64,000 bases of DNA. Source: Pieris napi. Taxonomy: Eukaryota; Arthropoda; Insecta; Lepidoptera; Pieridae. Below the pieces are notes generated by a model. It was not told the origin of the DNA, did no database searches, and saw only the letters and a program-made list of their open reading frames with translations. Of this stretch, positions 1 through 12,242 are shown one piece after another (position 1 is the first letter of the stretch; each line of letters begins with the position of its first letter). The stretch covers positions 8,132,001-8,196,000 of the forward strand of contig NC_062235.1 of NCBI RefSeq assembly GCF_905475465.1, in the 5' to 3' direction. The position numbers and the translations under genes were made by a program.

Positions 1-2238
1 ACCCAGGTAATAAATGTTCTTTTTATAATTAGTGCCAACCATAATTTTAATAAAGATCTTTTTCCCTAAACCCTATCTATGGAACCCAGAAAATACACAT
101 AGGGAACGCAAGGAATAAACATAGCAATCAGGAAATAGCGGGATAATTTTTCTCAGACGCAAAAAAGCGTATTAAATTAATAACTCTTAATAGTATTACT
201 CCCAAATTTAGTACTAATGGTGGTTTTTAAACCTCTTTTATGTGACATGATTATGTTGAATGGTGAGTGAGACAATTTTTCTATAATTCACGGCTTGTAA
301 CTACTCTTTTTTATTCTTATAGGTACTAAATGGTGCGGCCCAGGAAATTCTTCAAAGGACTATTCTGACCTTGGGTCTCGTTGGGAAGTAGATCAATGCT
401 GCAGAGAACATGATCACTGCCCCGATTTTATCAGGGGTAATGAAACGAAACACGGCCTGCACAACCAATCCGAATATGTTAGGTTTGTTACGTAGTTCAA
501 TAAATCTAACTTGCTAGTTCAGTTTAAAAAGATTTGATAATTTTTTAAAGTAATTTTCTCTTTATTTGAGTGATTGTCTTTTACCTTAAAGTTGGTTAGA
601 TTTATAGTCAAATATTAACACCATATATATAAATAAATCGTTAACGACGAAGTGATCTTTTGCGCCGAGGCGATTAAGGCCTAAGGACGTTTCTCCACTG
701 CTGCGGTCCGGCAAACATTAATTACCGATCCGATTTAGAAACTAACAACAGTACTTACGTACTTCTCCACTACTCCGGCATCCGGTTTATAACGATCCGA
801 TAACTTGCTAGATCGGAACGCGGTGTTTTATCGGTCCAAGTATCCAAGAGGTTATAAATTATTATTCACAGGTTTATTTATAGTTTTTTTTAATTTGAAA
901 GAATCTGGATAACCTGAACCAAACCAAATTATGTTGCTATTTATTTATATTTTTATACAATAGTATTAGTGAATTATTTATGAGGTAGATTATAATATTT
1001 TAAGATAGACAATATAAAAAAGTAATAAACTTGAAAATATTCAGAATTTAGAACGTTTTATTAATAAAATAAAGTATGTGGGTTTTAGTTAATATAAGTG
1101 TTGCATGATCAATATACAAGTATCGATTATTGTCGGATCAGATATAGTGAAGAAGCGCAATCCGGCCTTCCGATATTTTTCTCATGACTCATTCCTGTAT
1201 CCGTCGCCGGACCGGAGCAGTGGAGAAAGGACCTTAGGCTCTCGCTTTTACCAAACGAATCGAGCAAAGGTAAAACTTAGAAATCATTGTCGCTTTGATG
1301 AACCACATAGTCCAAAAATCTCCACTTGTGGCAACAACATTGTATTGTTTAAATGCCGGCTCGCACGTGTCGACTCGATATACTCCCGTATATTACAGGC
1401 GGCAATCTGTCGTATATAAAGACACCTTGTGATATATTTACAAAAGTATATATGATATATTTTTGTTATTCGAGGGAAATTATATCTAGGAGCTTTACGC
1501 GGTTGTGTTGTCTACTCGACTCTTTAGGAGCTTTTTGTTTTCAAACATTTTTATAGTCACAAGTAAGTTATTATTTCTGCATATTTAGGGTTATTAAAAG
1601 TCTATATTTCAATTAATTCCATTCAATTTAATTTCAATTAATTAACACAATTGACAGAAAGAGAAAAGATTCTATTTTAGGTAAAAGAGTGAAAACATCC
1701 AATCTATTTAGTTTTATATGAATTGGGTAAAAATTATATGTGTATTCATTATTTCAGAATGTCCTGTAATTGCGACATGAAATTCTATAAATGCTTGAAA
1801 GATACTGATACATTTAGTGGCTATGTTATAGGAATATCGTACTTTACTGTGCACAGTGCGTGGTGTTTTAAAAAGGATTACGAAAAGTCTGATGGTCGAA
1901 CAAACAGGTGCGTGCGTTAAAAACATATCCTAATTTAAGCAGTTCACTACATCGAACTTAATAGTTAAAAATTAAATTACTTTGTCACGAAATTGATGTT
2001 TTGTTACGAACAATTTTTTTGCTAACTTATAATTCCTCCCTTTGCTGGATTATATGAAACGTTTACTAAATATTCAGTGTTGGTAATAATAAATAAATAG
2101 TCTTAATAATGGATAATTAATTACCCTTTAGGTGTGAGAAGAATTTCTAATACAACAGTGGTGATACATGATTTTGTTTTTAGGGATGACTCTAGGCCCC
2201 AAGAGAATCAATGGATTGAAATGCCATCCTATTGGTGA
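1..2238 (+). CDS. Secreted phospholipase A2 (bee-venom type), copy A, 5'-partial
   Basis: Calcium-dependent sPLA2 would hydrolyse the sn-2 ester of phospholipids outside the cell. Exons read by eye: tail of exon 1 at 1-6, then 323-482, 1758-1907 and 2184-2238 (stop TGA). Phases agree at every join. Exon 2 carries the Ca-binding loop TKWCGPG and the active-site motif DQCCREHDHC (His-Asp dyad). Exon 3 starts with SCNCDMKFYKC, typical of the group III fold. Exon 1 with the signal peptide lies upstream of the window. The last exon is odd: compared with copy B (9206-11748) about 30 bases are missing at its 5' side. Two cysteines present in B and in bee-venom PLA2 are absent, and the end reads QWIEMPSYW instead of QWFESPNF. 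It could be a functional paralogue with a changed C-terminus or an early pseudogene. Family assignment is firm; activity is unknown. Confidence 0.8.
680..1238. mobile_element. MITE-like inverted-repeat insertion in intron 2 of PLA2 copy A
   Basis: Imperfect terminal inverted repeats of about 33 bp: the left end starts CCTAAGGACGTTTCTCCACT and the right end is its near reverse complement, ending AGTGGAGAAAGGACCTTAGG. The matching intron of copy B runs straight from GCGATAAGG into CTCTCG near 10829-10845, so B looks like the empty site. The interior shows further TCTCCACTACTCCGG motifs but no coding sequence I can support. The superfamily is not clear. Confidence 0.6.
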
Positions 2239-4387
2239 CATTGGAATTTTCAACCCGCATATATGCTATGTATGTATACCTCGTGTGTTCACAAGTTTTA
2301 AAGCGAAATTATGTTTTTCTGGAAAAAGAATTCTGCAATATAAGAATCTGAAGATTTTTATTATAAATTATATTATATTATACTTTTTATGTAATTATTC
2401 AAATATAGCAAAAGAGACAAGCAGACACAGAAGGTACATTTTTTAAATAAAGAAAATTTTGCAATGTTTAATTGGTTTTTTTTAAATCTATATTTGTGGT
2501 CTGGTGAAAAAGAGTATGAGACTGTCATTTCAATTTTAGATTAATTAAAATGTAAATTTAAATTTATTTGAATCGATTATTTATAACGACAAACAGTGAA
2601 TTGTATTGCCGACTAGCCATAATATTGTAAATAAACGAAACTATACATTGAGTGAAACTAAAAATGATAATTTATTTTTTAGAGTTATACGAGTGTTTTT
2701 CTAATTATTTATAAGACGTGTGAAGTCAAAAGTAAATCCGTAGTAAAGCCGCAGAGCAGAGCAAATAAATATTTGTAATGAAACATTTTCTTTGGGCAAC
2801 AAGCAACGACAAATAAATAAGCAACCTTCAACTATTTCCGAATAGCATTTTTTTATTATTATAAACGGAGCATGTTCTGGAACTTGAAACCATAAAGACA
2901 TAAACAAATTTTGCTAACAATGAAATTAGACTAGAATTGAATTGAGAAATTAACCTTTCTAAGTGTGGCTGACATATTTTCTGGCTTAAATAATTCTGTG
3001 AACATTGATTTAATTTCTGACAATAAAAAGGATGGCCAAAACGCCGTTTTTGGACCTTTAACGCTGAAATTTGGCAATTCTATTCGGTTAGGCAGCACAT
3101 CGGCGTACTGGATATTAGTCTTCCCGTAGCCTTCACCAACTTTCATGTCTCGAAAATGTCTATGGCCCTCCTAAACGATGGCGAGTGCTCGGACAAACTT
3201 GATCAGCTACTTAGAGCGGTGGCATTTTTGAATTTTGGCCAAAACATAAACTGAGCTGACAAATAGTTTATATAATCTCATTCGGTAATATTCTAATTAT
3301 GAAATGAAATACAGTCTTTTTTGGCATATTTTATTTACATACTTCTTTAAGAAAATTAAAAAATTAAATTAAAGCATTGTTTTTCATATAAGCAAGTCAT
3401 ATTTTGTTTTGCATATAAGCGCCTCTTTAGGCGCGTTATGAAAAATTGGTGAGAGTGAAATTTTACGATGCGCGCGCACCGTGACACAAAATTATCAGTA
3501 TGAAGCTTTTAAACCAGCCGGGCGCCGAGCGTGCGCGAGCGAGATGGGAATAATACAATCTACAAGTAAAAAGAAATAGAATATGCGTGAAGTTAGCAGC
3601 TATGCCAAGAATTTTGAATGACCACAATGACGGAGGAGGATAAGGAGTTTTAATTATTTTTTCAAAGAAATTTAGCAATGCTTTTTCATAAAGACCTATT
3701 GTTACTTAGTTAAAAGGTTATGATATATAAACATTAAACATACCTAGTTATTAAAATGAATTGAATTTTGACACATGATCATCCGCGCGTTGTCAATTGA
3801 GGTTTTAGGTGAAATTAACGTAGGGATTGTTTCATAATCATAACGTTCTACTGGGTTTAATGAGAATTTTGTTAAAATTAATTGTTATCGCTAAGACTTG
3901 CACCATCTAATGTATTCAGATAAGAAAAATAAATGATATAAAAGAAAATAATTCGATGTTTTATAAAAAAAGTAGATACTCAATTTCAATTAACTATTTT
4001 TTATATATTCTGACCTTCATCTGTAGACTGCTAATTTCCACTATTGATATGGCGATGAAACTATCAGGAGAGTTTTTTATCTTGTCTCAACAGGCAATAT
4101 AACAATGTAATAATTGATTGAAATATTCTTTACCTCGGCACAGTCTATTTTACAAATTCGATTTTTATATTTATACTAGCTGACCCGGCGAACTTCGATC
4201 CACCTTACAGTCTACTAATATTGGGATTTCATTAAGATTAACATTAAGATTAACTTTTTTTTGCAAATACAGAAATATTTTATTGCTTGCCATTGCGAAA
4301 GAAGAATTGCAGTATTCCGCTTCTCACTAGCGCCAATATTATTAAAGCACTATCTGATTTAAAGAAAACACTTTTTTACCGGATTGA
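2239..4387. other. Intergenic DNA of duplicated segment copy A; no gene seen
   Basis: AT-rich, with many stops in all frames. Parts recur in the same order in copy B: 2571-3260 resembles 16955-17480, and 3885-4330 resembles 20680-21240. At 4180-4200 there is a widely repeated CTGACCCGGCGAACTTCG motif, also near 21090. The short reading frames here match neither each other nor a known family, so I call none of them genes. Confidence 0.6.
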
Positions 4388-6202
4388 AGTTATGATATAT
4401 TATTATAAATTTACAAATATTTTGCATAATTTTAAATTTTTCGGACGTTTCGCGTGCTTTACAGCGTACTTTTTGACATTCAACACCTTTTGTCTTCAAT
4501 TACTGGTAGGGGAGCCCACGATGCTAAATGGGGATTTACTCGAGCGTCGTAGAGACCTATTGGGATGCAAAGCTTAGATGATAAGAAGAAAAAAATGTTA
4601 TATGATATATACCTTTTCATCGGTGGGGGAAGCGGCTATAGATTGTTAAATATGTAAAAAAAAACTGTTGCATGGACATCCTCGAGCGCGTCAGATATTG
4701 ATAGCATCAATGCCCTACGTATTTTTAATAATGTACGTTTGTTAATCTGATCGTTTGCATGATGCGGGTGTTTGTATTTAAGGGTTGAAAATGAAAAAAA
4801 AATAAAAATTATCGAGCGCGTCAGATTTTCTAAGGGAGTATTAAGTGCACCAAAAAAAAGCTCTCATTCACTAATCTGACGATTTCGATGGGACGCAAAC
4901 CCACGGCCATTTTCATAATTTGCAAAAAAAAAATCGACATTTTGAAATACTCAAGCGCGTCAGATTAAGATAAATGTGGTTCATCTTTATGTTCTAAACG
5001 TAGTGTCTCATAATCTGACGATTATCTAGAGGGATTCGCCTGATCTGACAAAAAAAAATTAGAAAAACGGTTCACCTAAAGGGCCATCCCTGCAACTTCC
5101 CGCTAATTCCATTCCTGGGCGCTTAAAATTTATATTTTGAGCTCGCTGAGTTAAAAGAAATAACATTTCTATGCATTTGAGCTCTCCCAGCTCGAAAGTC
5201 TGATAGAAGTTTCATAGAACACTATTTTTGGAATTTTCAAACCGCAATAACTTTTGAATGGATCAAGCAGTTTTCACGCGGTTGGCGGCATTCGACGCAG
5301 TTTTATCATCCTCATAAGTTTTATTCATCATTTTAATTGATCGAACCACAAATTTCGGAGTAATCCCGAAAAAACACTTTTTCGGGTTTCTTTCGTTCAC
5401 GATGTCTCTCGAACGAATCAACCGCTTTTGACCAGCTTGGTGGCGATCGACGTGGTTTTTCAAGCTCAAAGGCGGATTAGTTTTTGAAGTTGATCGATAC
5501 AGAAACCACTTTAAAAAAAAATATTTCTTATTTTTTTAAGATTTTTCAAAATTTCTCAAAATCTATCGGTCCGAATCGGTTCAAATTCACAGGAAATGTA
5601 ATTTTGAGGGAAATATTTAAAACGCCGTTTAGTAGATTCCGATCGGTTTAAGGAAAAGTAGGCATCACGCAGCTGCACGCATTTAACTTTATTGACGAAT
5701 TTTTGTTATTTCGGCTTGCGGAAATCGTCAGATTATATATTTTTCATTATTCTTGAATTATTTCCTTCAAAATAAAAAAAAATTAGCTACGCTCGAGAAT
5801 GTCGAGATGACGTTTTTTTTTTACAACTTTGTTGCCCTCCCCTTTTTTCCGTCACTCTCAATTTGTCAGATTAGTGGAATATACACTTTTTAGGATGTAA
5901 TTAACTCACCCTACCTTAATCTGACGCGCTCGGGAATTTCTAATGGTCAATTTTTTTTTACTAATCTGATCCTGTCTCCTTCACGGGCGGCCTCATATAT
6001 GGGCTTCATATTTTGTGGAGGTACTTAACCGGGTACAAGGTATCCCCCTATATATTAATCTGCCGCGCTTTAGTAAATCCCGAAATCCCCTCTTGGGCTC
6101 CCCTACCATACCGTCACCACGCACGCTGTAGAGCACGCGAAACGTCCAAAAAATTTAAAATTATGCAAAATATTTGTAAATTTATAATAATATATCATAA
6201 CT
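4388..6202. mobile_element. 1.8 kb element with 80-bp terminal inverted repeats and internal GCGCGTCAGAT repeats
   Basis: Positions 4388-4467 are the reverse complement of 6123-6202 with about two mismatches. Inside, the motif GAGCGCGTCAGAT occurs at about 4683, 4813 and, with one change, 4951. Its inverse ATCTGACGCGCTCG occurs at about 5919, and shorter ATCTGACG/CGTCAGAT copies occur in between, so the element is roughly symmetrical. No transposase reading frame is seen, so it should be non-autonomous. The matching site in copy B (near 21240-21280) lacks it. Part of the same family flanks the DIRS element at 63840-64000. Superfamily unknown; a long-TIR DNA transposon or a foldback element are both possible. 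Confidence 0.7.
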
Positions 6203-7206
6203 TATATGAATAGTCAGTGTTTGAAATTAATATCTCTCTATGGCTTTCCGTTATAAAATAATCTGTTCTTATATATTGTCTGGATCCAATATCGTCTTCG
6301 TTTAAGTTTTTATTGACTTCTATTTTTTTTAATCCTATTTATAATGATAATAGCAAGAGCTGCCACCGCAACACGTACGTGTGGTGCCATGATGTTTTAT
6401 TTGCCAACTGAACGAACGAACAAAATGGCTCGGGGTTGCTGCACGCGGCCGCCTCGCGATAAGTTTCCTCTGCGCGGCAAATGCCTCGCGAGGCTGTTCG
6501 CTCTGTGTGGACGCGCCTTATATTGAATTTTCTAATTTTGGCGACAATTTATTATTTTGACAAATGTTTAAGATTATTATTTATTTCTGAGATTATTTTA
6601 ATTATTATATATGAATTGATTGGGAATGGGGAAGTAGACGAAATTCAAAATTGTGTTTCTCGCGCGACCGATGATAATAATTGATGTGTGTCCATTATTC
6701 GACCCGTAATCGACTCGAAAATACTTCCCAACTTCTGGTTTCCACTTTCCATACAACCTGAAATTTGACGCCTCAAGAAAACGGTGATAACTGGGATAGT
6801 GATATCGATGTTAAACTGATCAGACACTTTTGAAATTTAGTCTTTCGTAGGGGATATAGTTTACTAGTGCTCCAATACGACAATAGACAAAAGTTAGAGG
6901 TGACTTTGAGTTATTTGTATCGAGGAATTTATGTTTTATTGTGTTTTAGTTAACATTGTTTCTAACATCCCTAAGTAGAACAAATGTAATGAGTGACTTT
7001 GGGTATAGCCCTCAAACTCACGGGTTGCGCGCATCTCAGTGCTTCTTTTTTCCTTTCTCTCGTATTTAAAAGCATTTCAAGTTTTCACAGGTATTGTGAT
7101 TGCAGAATTTATTAGGAAATATGACCTTTTCTACCATTATGAATGTCACCCTTTCCTCTAATTCCTAATTCGGCCATTAACACCCCACCTTGATTGAGAT
7201 TTTAGC

Positions 7207-7320
7207 TGATACCGCTTGACCGTATTCAACGAAGAGCGAATCGAATCGTCAACCACCAGACGTGAAGTGGGAGACGTGGGATCTCTCTGCATCTTCTACC
7301 GCATTTACATTTACTTTTTA
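7207..7320 (+). repeat. Fragment of a LINE reverse transcriptase gene
   Basis: The stretch including CTTGACCGTATTCAACG and CTCTGCATCTTCTACCGCAT matches bases about 59918-60040 inside the LINE at 57.7-60.4 kb, with small deletions and frame breaks. It is a dead fragment in the plus orientation. Confidence 0.75.
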
Positions 7321-7949
7321 AATTATTAATAATCCAACCGTGACTATTTTGTAACACGACTAGAAGTAGAAATAATTTAATCATTATTGTTGTAATGAAA
7401 AATAAGAATCACTTAATTGCAGCACAGTTGATGTCTTAATGATGCTACGGCAGGTATTTATTTATATAGGACAGTTATTAGATGTTTGCAGCGCGTTTTT
7501 AAGCGATTTTGAAAGATTAGAACATAACATAAGATTTATAAAAACATAAATTAAACACACAAAATATCTGTTCCGTAACTAGAGAAATATCGTTACGTAC
7601 GTGATTATTTTTGTAATACTTATTAAATTTATATAAATAAAATATATATTAAAATGTTCTGAGAGGAATTATTTATCAAACTAAATAACATTTTTTTTTT
7701 CACCCTAACCACCATAAGGGCGGTAAATATTTGCTTTACCTGCCTAGATTTCTAAGATTTTTAAGGTATTTCATTGCATTATATAGGTATATTATAGTCC
7801 TTTGAAATGTTACTAAGTTATTATGCTATTAAGCAAATATGTTAATAAGCAAAAAAGGAAATTTTCCACGTTTTAACTTATAACTTTTTAATTTTCGATT
7901 TATGATAAAAAGTCACTAAAACATTGTAGGCAAAGATTTTCTACAAAAT

Positions 7950-8090
7950 ATAGTGTTTTCACCCCTTTTTCAAGATGGCGTCCTGGGGACAAGGGCGCCA
8001 ACCCCACAAACTTGGGCTTAAGCTTGTATTGACCCCCCCTACATGTCCCATAACTAAAATTCCGTCCTCCAACAAATGTTCAGCAGATAG
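7950..8090. repeat. Dispersed repeat, second copy at 52080-52215
   Basis: Both copies contain CAAGATGGCG, CACAAACTTGGG, TTAAGCTTGTATTG followed by a C-run, and a matching tail. One lies in intergenic DNA and the other in a PTIP intron. Neither has a reading frame. Confidence 0.65.
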
Positions 8091-8757
8091 TATCTAACAT
8101 TGCAATGGAATTCGTCAAAAACCAGCTTCCTTTATTGTTAGTTTATAGTTTTAATGGAATAAAAAAAAACGCCTGGAAAAATATTCAAGCGACATTTCGT
8201 AGAGCTCAAGCATTTACGCAGTTTTTGAGTTGAGCAATGACGCAGGCTAACCGCTCACACTGACGCTTAAACGATTCATAAGCGATAATCACCTTCACGC
8301 AGTGACTGCTTTGTTTACGTAAATTAACTCTGCGGATACTCCATTAACAATTTCCTTAAGTCGACTTAAGTGAATTAAGAATTTAGGAGTCAAAGTCCGA
8401 TAAGAGTATCTTAATTTTCATACGGCTCAATTTGAAATATTGATGGTAATGTCAGAAGAGCTTTTTTTATCTAAAGCCTGCACACGTAGTTATGAAATGG
8501 TATATCACAGTATTATAATAAATAAATCAACTAAAAATAAAGAGAAAAATCATAAAACCGACTTTTATTCAAATCCCGTCGGAAGCTTTGATTATTTCTA
8601 GAGATTAAAAATTATGCATATTTTATTTCCAGGCAGATAATATACTAATTTAAACAAGTAAAAGTCTCAATTAAAAAAAAATAATTTAAAACTAAACTGA
8701 CGTACTAAATAAGCGAGCAATATTAATTTATTGTGATAAGGTAAACTTCTATTACAG

Positions 8758-8850
8758 CCTTGCGATTCTGTAAATCACTTTTCGAACTCTTGTAGTTTAT
8801 TGTTTATGCATTCTGATAAACAATAAACTACAAGCTCCCTCCATATTATC
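8758..8850. repeat. Partial MITE copy with a strong hairpin
   Basis: It begins CCTTGCGATTCTGTAAATCA like the complete element at 40663-40835. It holds a perfect 18-bp inverted repeat (8789-8806 with 8817-8834, loop of 10) with the arm CTTGTAGTTTATTGTTTA. The right terminal repeat is missing. Confidence 0.65.
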
Positions 8851-9205
8851 GTAGAAAAGACCTCCAAGGCAGTATTGCGTAGACTGGCGATATTAGTTCG
8901 ATGATATACAAAAAAAAAAAAAAGCTAATAGTTGTTTAAATGAGTTGAATACTTTGTGGATTCTATGCATAGGATAGGATTTTCCCTTTGGATTGGAATC
9001 CGAAGACTCCTGTGTGAATGATAATAATTAACAAGTAAAATCAATAGATACATTAAGAAGGGAAGTCCTTTACTTGCCTCGTTGCTAAAGGGATAATTGA
9101 AATAAATGATATGTCATACGTCATCTATTTTGTATAAATAATATGGGACTGATCAAATTTTATCCTTTCAGTTCCAACCGTCAATAAAGTCAGTAGCCTT
9201 AAAAA

Positions 9206-11748
9206 ATGATAAAAATAATCCTTATAATCACTGTGATAGGATTAGTTCAATGTGGTCCAGCGAAATTAAGAACAAGTAGAGTGACAAGAGATATACGCAT
9301 ATTCATAACGTTCCCAGGTAATTAATTTTCCTTTTATAATAAGTGCCAACCTTATTAAGAATAAAGAGCTTTTTCCCCAAACGCTATCTATTATTTCCCC
9401 GAACCCAGGAAACGTAAACGTAACGTAACTTAGCGAACGCAAGAAATAAACGTTGCGATCAGGAAATAGCGGGTTTTTTTTTATTTCTTTGAGTACCTAC
9501 ATTAAAATAAAATTACGAACTCTAAATAGTATTACTCCTAAACTTAATACTTATGGTAGTTTTATGTGACATGATCATTTTTAACTTGTTTTTATATAAT
9601 TAACTTGTAGAAGTAACTACAGTGTAAACTCTTTATAACGCTTTTCAAGGTACCAAGCATATTCTTTCGGTATAGGGAAGAAAGAAGAGAGAAAAAACAA
9701 ATTTAACCAATTACAAACATTTATTTATATATAATAGATAGCTGATGATGGTGCGTTTAGTAACTGAAACCAAAATTCCCTACAGGCAATGTAATCTAAG
9801 AATAATGTCACACGTGTTAATGAAATTGACAATAAAAAAGGCGAGACAGCTGTATATGACCTCAGGTGTGTCTTTCTTAGGAATTTCGGTACCTCAAAAG
9901 TTTAGTTTTGTAAGCTGATTATAAAAACAATTAGGCTGGTTTTAGAGTCACGCTGACGCTCGGAGCTGGCGGATCAACGCGTAGCTGTCAGCATGTAGCT
10001 GTGAGCGCCAACTCGTTTCAGAGTTACCTCGACCGCGGCGAAGTACAGACGTGCTCACCATTAATGTTCAAGTTGCTGCCTTGTATTATTTATGGAACAA
10101 GAAAGGAAGACTTCAACAGTAACGAAGAAAAAGACTTCAAGTTCATCCACTGCTCAAAGATTACCAGTGGAGGCATTTGTGACATCACTCTGAAACGCTT
10201 CTATAGTCACCAAACATATTGGTCTCTCAGCGCCGAGCGTCAGCGTGACTCTAAAACCAGCCTTGCACATACACATAAACGTATATTGTTCATATGAAAA
10301 TATTTCTTCGTTATAGAAAATGGCTGTTGCGTTGTGAATTAATTAATGGCGTTTTATGTTAAACCAAACAAATTTATCTATATTTACGTTATAGAATTTT
10401 TTCTGTTTTATCGAATGACGTTATAAAGAGTTTACACTGTATTGTTTATAGGCACTAAATGGTGCGGCTCGGGAACTACTGCAAATGACTATAACGAGCT
10501 TGGGAATGCTTGGGAAGAAGATCAATGCTGCAGAGAACATGATCACTGCTCCGATGTTATCCCGCCTGAAAGAAGAAAACACAATCTGCTAAACGATAGT
10601 GCCTATACTAGGTTTGTTACGGAGTTCAATATATCTAACTTGCTAGTTCAGTTACACACGTTTAAAATGATTTGTTAAATTTTCAAGTAATTTTCTCTTT
10701 ATTTGAGCGATTATAACATAGTTGTTTTTAATACCCTGTTTGACTTAAAGTCAAATATCACCACATGGTATATAAATCGTTAAGTTATATCGCTCGACGA
10801 AAATATTCTTTGCGCATGCGCCGTGGAGGCGATAAGGCTCTCGTTTTTACAAAACGAATCGAGCAAAGGTAAAACAAAAAATATTGTCGCTTTGATGTAC
10901 CGTATGGTCCAAAAATCTCCAATTGTGGCAATACGATTGTATCGTAATTGCCGGCTAGATGTACTCCCGCATATACACAAGCGGCACTCTGTCGTGTAAG
11001 ACCCCTTTTTATATATATTTGTATTCGAGGGAACTATACGCGGTTGTGATGTCTAGTCGAATCTTTAGGAGTTTTTTGTTTTGATACATTTTTGTCACAG
11101 CATAAACACATAAGTGTCAGAAAGAGAAAAGACGCTATTTTAGTTACAAGAGTGAAAACATCCAGTTTATTTAGTTTTATATGAATGATTGGGTAAACAT
11201 TATATGTGTAATCTTTATTTCAGAACGTCCTGTGATTGCGACGACAAATTCTATCGATGCTTGAAAAAAATTAATTCAAAAACAGCATATTTTATAGGAG
11301 TATTGTACTTTAATATTTACAATGCGAAGTGTTTTAAAAAGGATTACAAAATGACTGTTTGTGCAACAAAAAGGTGCGTGCCTTAAAAAATTATCCTAGT
11401 TTAAGCACTTCACTACATCAAACTTAATCGTAAAAAAAAAATTAACATCCCTTTGTGATATAATTGATGTTTTGTTACGTAAATTTTTTTGCTAACTTAT
11501 AATTATTGCTCATATTATTCTTATATGAAACGTTTTCTAAATATTCATTGTTGGTAATAATAAATAAATAGTCTTAATAATGTGATAATTACCCTTTAAT
11601 TGTGTGAGTTTGGTGTGAGAACATTATCTAATACAGCCGTGGTAATAGATGATTTTTTTTCAGGACCTTTTTTTCGAAATGCAAAGACTATGAGAGGGAT
11701 TACTCTAGGCCCCAGTTGTATCAATGGTTTGAATCGCCGAACTTTTAG
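9206..11748 (+). CDS. Secreted phospholipase A2 (bee-venom type), copy B, complete
   Basis: Four exons: 9206-9317, 10452-10611, 11224-11373 and 11664-11748, giving 168 residues with matching phases throughout. Residues 1-16 form a signal peptide (MIKIILIITVIGLVQC). The Ca loop is TKWCGSG (about 39-45) and the catalytic motif is CCREHDHC, with His67-Asp68. Exon 3 has SCDCDDKFYRC. Exon 4 supplies the last cysteine (SKCKDY) and the end LYQWFESPNF, which lines up with the VYQWFD end of bee-venom PLA2. All expected features of a group III sPLA2 are present, so this is the one complete member of the local cluster. Likely roles in an insect are saliva, gut, haemolymph or eicosanoid release; the sequence does not decide. 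Intron 1 carries two nested MITEs. Confidence 0.88.
9620..10439. mobile_element. Tc1/mariner-like non-autonomous element in intron 1 of PLA2 copy B
   Basis: Perfect inverted ends CAGTGTAAACTCTTTATAAC / GTTATAAAGAGTTTACACTG are flanked on both sides by TA (9618-9619 and 10440-10441), the target preference of Tc1/mariner elements. The corresponding intron of copy A (about 295-322) has no such insertion. No transposase is seen. It contains a second, younger element at 9934-10262. Confidence 0.75.
9934..10262. mobile_element. 329-bp MITE nested in the Tc1-like element
   Basis: Perfect 30-bp terminal inverted repeats begin GGCTGGTTTTAGAGTCACGC at 9934-9963, with the reverse complement at 10233-10262. 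The flanks are TTA and TTG, which might be a worn 3-bp target duplication of the Harbinger kind. The open frame running through it is repeat sequence, not a gene. Confidence 0.75.
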
Positions 11749-12242
11749 TGACATTAGAATTTTCAATCCAAAACATATGCTATGTATGTTCAAAAGTTTT
11801 AAAGCGAATTTATATTTTTCTGCAATATAAGAATCTGAAGATTGTTATTATAAATTATATTTATACTTTTAATGTTATATGTATAGACAGAAAAGGTACA
11901 TTTTTGAAGTGAAACTTCTTTATCGGGGTTGGAAAAAAATTTTGTGTAACATTTTTGTCGTTACGCGTCACATTTTTCGGTTACGCGCCATGTTGCTTTT
12001 TGAAGTCAAACTTCTTTATCGGCGTTAGAATGAATTTTTTATCGACGTATGGGAGAAATTTTGTAGCAAAATAACGATAACAATGATAGTAATAATTCTA
12101 TTACAATTAATGAAATTCTGTAATAATCTTAGTAGTTGATTGATTGATTAGCCTTTATTGCTGACCCCCATACAATGTAATAACAATTATTTAAGTTACA
12201 TAAAAAAAAACACTTAATTCTAACACATAAATAAAATAAAAC

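Larger units (their letters stand above)
6203..9205. other. Repeat-rich intergenic DNA between the two PLA2 copies; no gene seen
   Basis: 6530-6990 resembles 21670-22290 and 6900-7170 resembles 23690-23945, the far end of the duplicated segment. The rest holds repeat pieces listed separately and AT-rich sequence without supported coding potential. Confidence 0.55.

Noticed and set aside
1105..1419. 104-codon frame on the plus strand
   Set aside because: It overlaps the inverted-repeat insertion at 680-1238 and intron sequence, and has no homologue in the matching intron of copy B.
4683..4966. Regularly repeated 16-bp motif, looked at as a possible CRISPR array
   Set aside because: Spacing is irregular, copies diverge, the motif appears in both directions and the context is an animal genome.
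10001..10297. 98-codon open frame on the plus strand in PLA2 copy B intron 1
   Set aside because: It lies mostly within the 30-bp-TIR MITE at 9934-10262 and translates the terminal repeat itself. No domain.
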